Origin: Adiantum capillus-veneris
Lineage: Eukaryota > Streptophyta > Polypodiopsida > Polypodiales > Pteridaceae
DNA length: 60,000 bases
Assembly: GCA_014529385.2 (NCBI GenBank)
Contig: CM043958.1
Span: 146,591,734 to 146,651,733, forward strand
Reading direction: 5' to 3'
A program made the translations under genes and the position numbers. Under the pieces are notes generated by a model. That model made no database searches and was not told where the DNA came from. It saw nothing but the letters and a program-made list of their open reading frames with translations. This document shows positions 59,541-60,000 of this stretch, in pieces. Position 1 is the first letter of the stretch; every line of letters begins with the position of its first letter.

Positions 59541-60000
59541 TGGAATTGGAGCTGATATCTTCATATAGCTGATTCCAATGTTAGGACTTAAAGCTACTGG
59601 TTAGGTCATCAGTTTAGTTAGTGAAACTGGAATAGAGAATTGACTAGAATGAAATAGTTAACTGAACTGAAATAGTGTACTGAGATGAGAGACATACTGG
59701 ACAATTGGAAAAGTATTTGCAGTTTTAGATTAATAGTTCAAGGACAACCAGTACTGTGTGTAATGGGTTTAAGCTCAAATGATTACAACAGTAATGATTA
59801 CAGAGTGAAGCTAGAGGCAAAGAGATTGTAACTCAAGAATACTTGGGAGCCTATAGCAAAAAGATAAGCAACCAAGTCAAGAAAACTAAGAAGCAAGAAA
59901 CCCAATTACAATGTAGCGGGTCCTATTTATAGCTTCCAGGAGTTACTGTAGTAACTGCCTTCGGTAATTACTGTTGGTGTGACTGATTCCATTGTTTGGC
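59541..60000 (-). repeat. E4 5' LTR, partial
   Basis: About 460 of an expected ~506 bp; the window ends inside it. It matches 43075-43540 with more differences in the first ~90 bp than in the rest. Confidence 0.9.

Larger units (their letters stand above)
43075..60000 (-). mobile_element. E4: large non-chromodomain Ty3/gypsy element with an extra 3' coding region (runs off the window)
   Basis: The left (3') LTR and the partial right (5') LTR match each other. Between them on the minus strand lie gag, PR, RT, RNase H and IN, and then a further ~3.4-kb coding-like region. The copia element is nested in the latter. Without it, E4 would be about 11.4 kb. RT contains TEWGAF and FGLCNAPATF and there is no chromodomain, which suggests a Tat/Athila-type (OTA) lineage. 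LTR differences are roughly 6-8% by eye, so it is older than the copia insertion. Gag-pol has many stops. The right end and target duplication lie outside the window. Confidence 0.88.

Overview
This window looks like nuclear DNA from a land plant with a large, repeat-rich genome. Plant-type Ty3/gypsy and Ty1/copia elements, plant L1-type LINE pieces and a Nodulin-like/NFD4-type MFS transporter with GT-AG introns all point that way. I cannot name the clade from sequence alone; a fern, lycophyte or gymnosperm would fit the gene-poor, nested-repeat layout. I see no bacterial, organellar or RNA-gene features. Only one host gene looks intact; about two thirds of the window is transposable-element sequence.

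Left part. Bases 1-2389 are anonymous flank with a (TG)n(AG)n microsatellite and one copy of a dispersed repeat. E1 (2390-16017, plus strand) is a chromodomain Ty3/gypsy element bounded by an exact 5-bp target duplication (TTACC). E2 (8688-14080, minus strand), a deleted member of the same family, is nested in E1's 3' region with its own exact duplication (TAGTA). E2 has lost about 3.5 kb (gag to RT) but keeps an integrase with D, D and E visible. A degenerate second type of Ty3/gypsy (E3, about 16.4-20.5 kb, minus) follows. Next come two broken L1-like LINEs (20.6-22.2 kb and 23.3-25.9 kb, plus) with internal tandem duplications, and a 34-base G run between them.

Middle. At 26.5-27.65 kb lies an unrecognised gene-like remnant with a plausible 84-bp intron. 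At 28.5-29.2 kb, on the minus strand, is a divergent histone H3-like sequence: it has an H3-type start, CENH3-like residues in the histone fold, three stops in the tail and a non-histone C-terminal extension. Anonymous sequence with long microsatellites follows, then a solo LTR of the E1/E2 family at 35381-36988. The intact MFS gene occupies 38777-41573 (minus, three exons, about 737 aa); it carries an unusual array of roughly 16-residue repeats in its central loop.

Right part. E4 (43075 to beyond 60000, minus) is a large non-chromodomain Ty3/gypsy element with 506-bp LTRs. It has gag with several zinc knuckles, and PR, RT, RNase H and IN. After pol, in the same sense, it has a further ~3.4-kb coding-like region that I do not recognise. 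A young Tork/Tnt1-like copia element (45194-50730, plus; 192-bp LTRs with 3 differences; exact CTCAT target duplication) sits inside that extra region. Its polypurine tract/3' LTR junction can be drawn as a 10-bp hairpin whose whole 10-nt loop is complementary to the start of the LTR.

Order of events, inferred from nesting and LTR divergence: E3 and the LINEs are oldest; E4 was followed by the copia insertion; E1 was followed by E2. Premature stops that can be compared with sister copies are C-to-T or G-to-A changes, as expected for methylated, silenced repeats.
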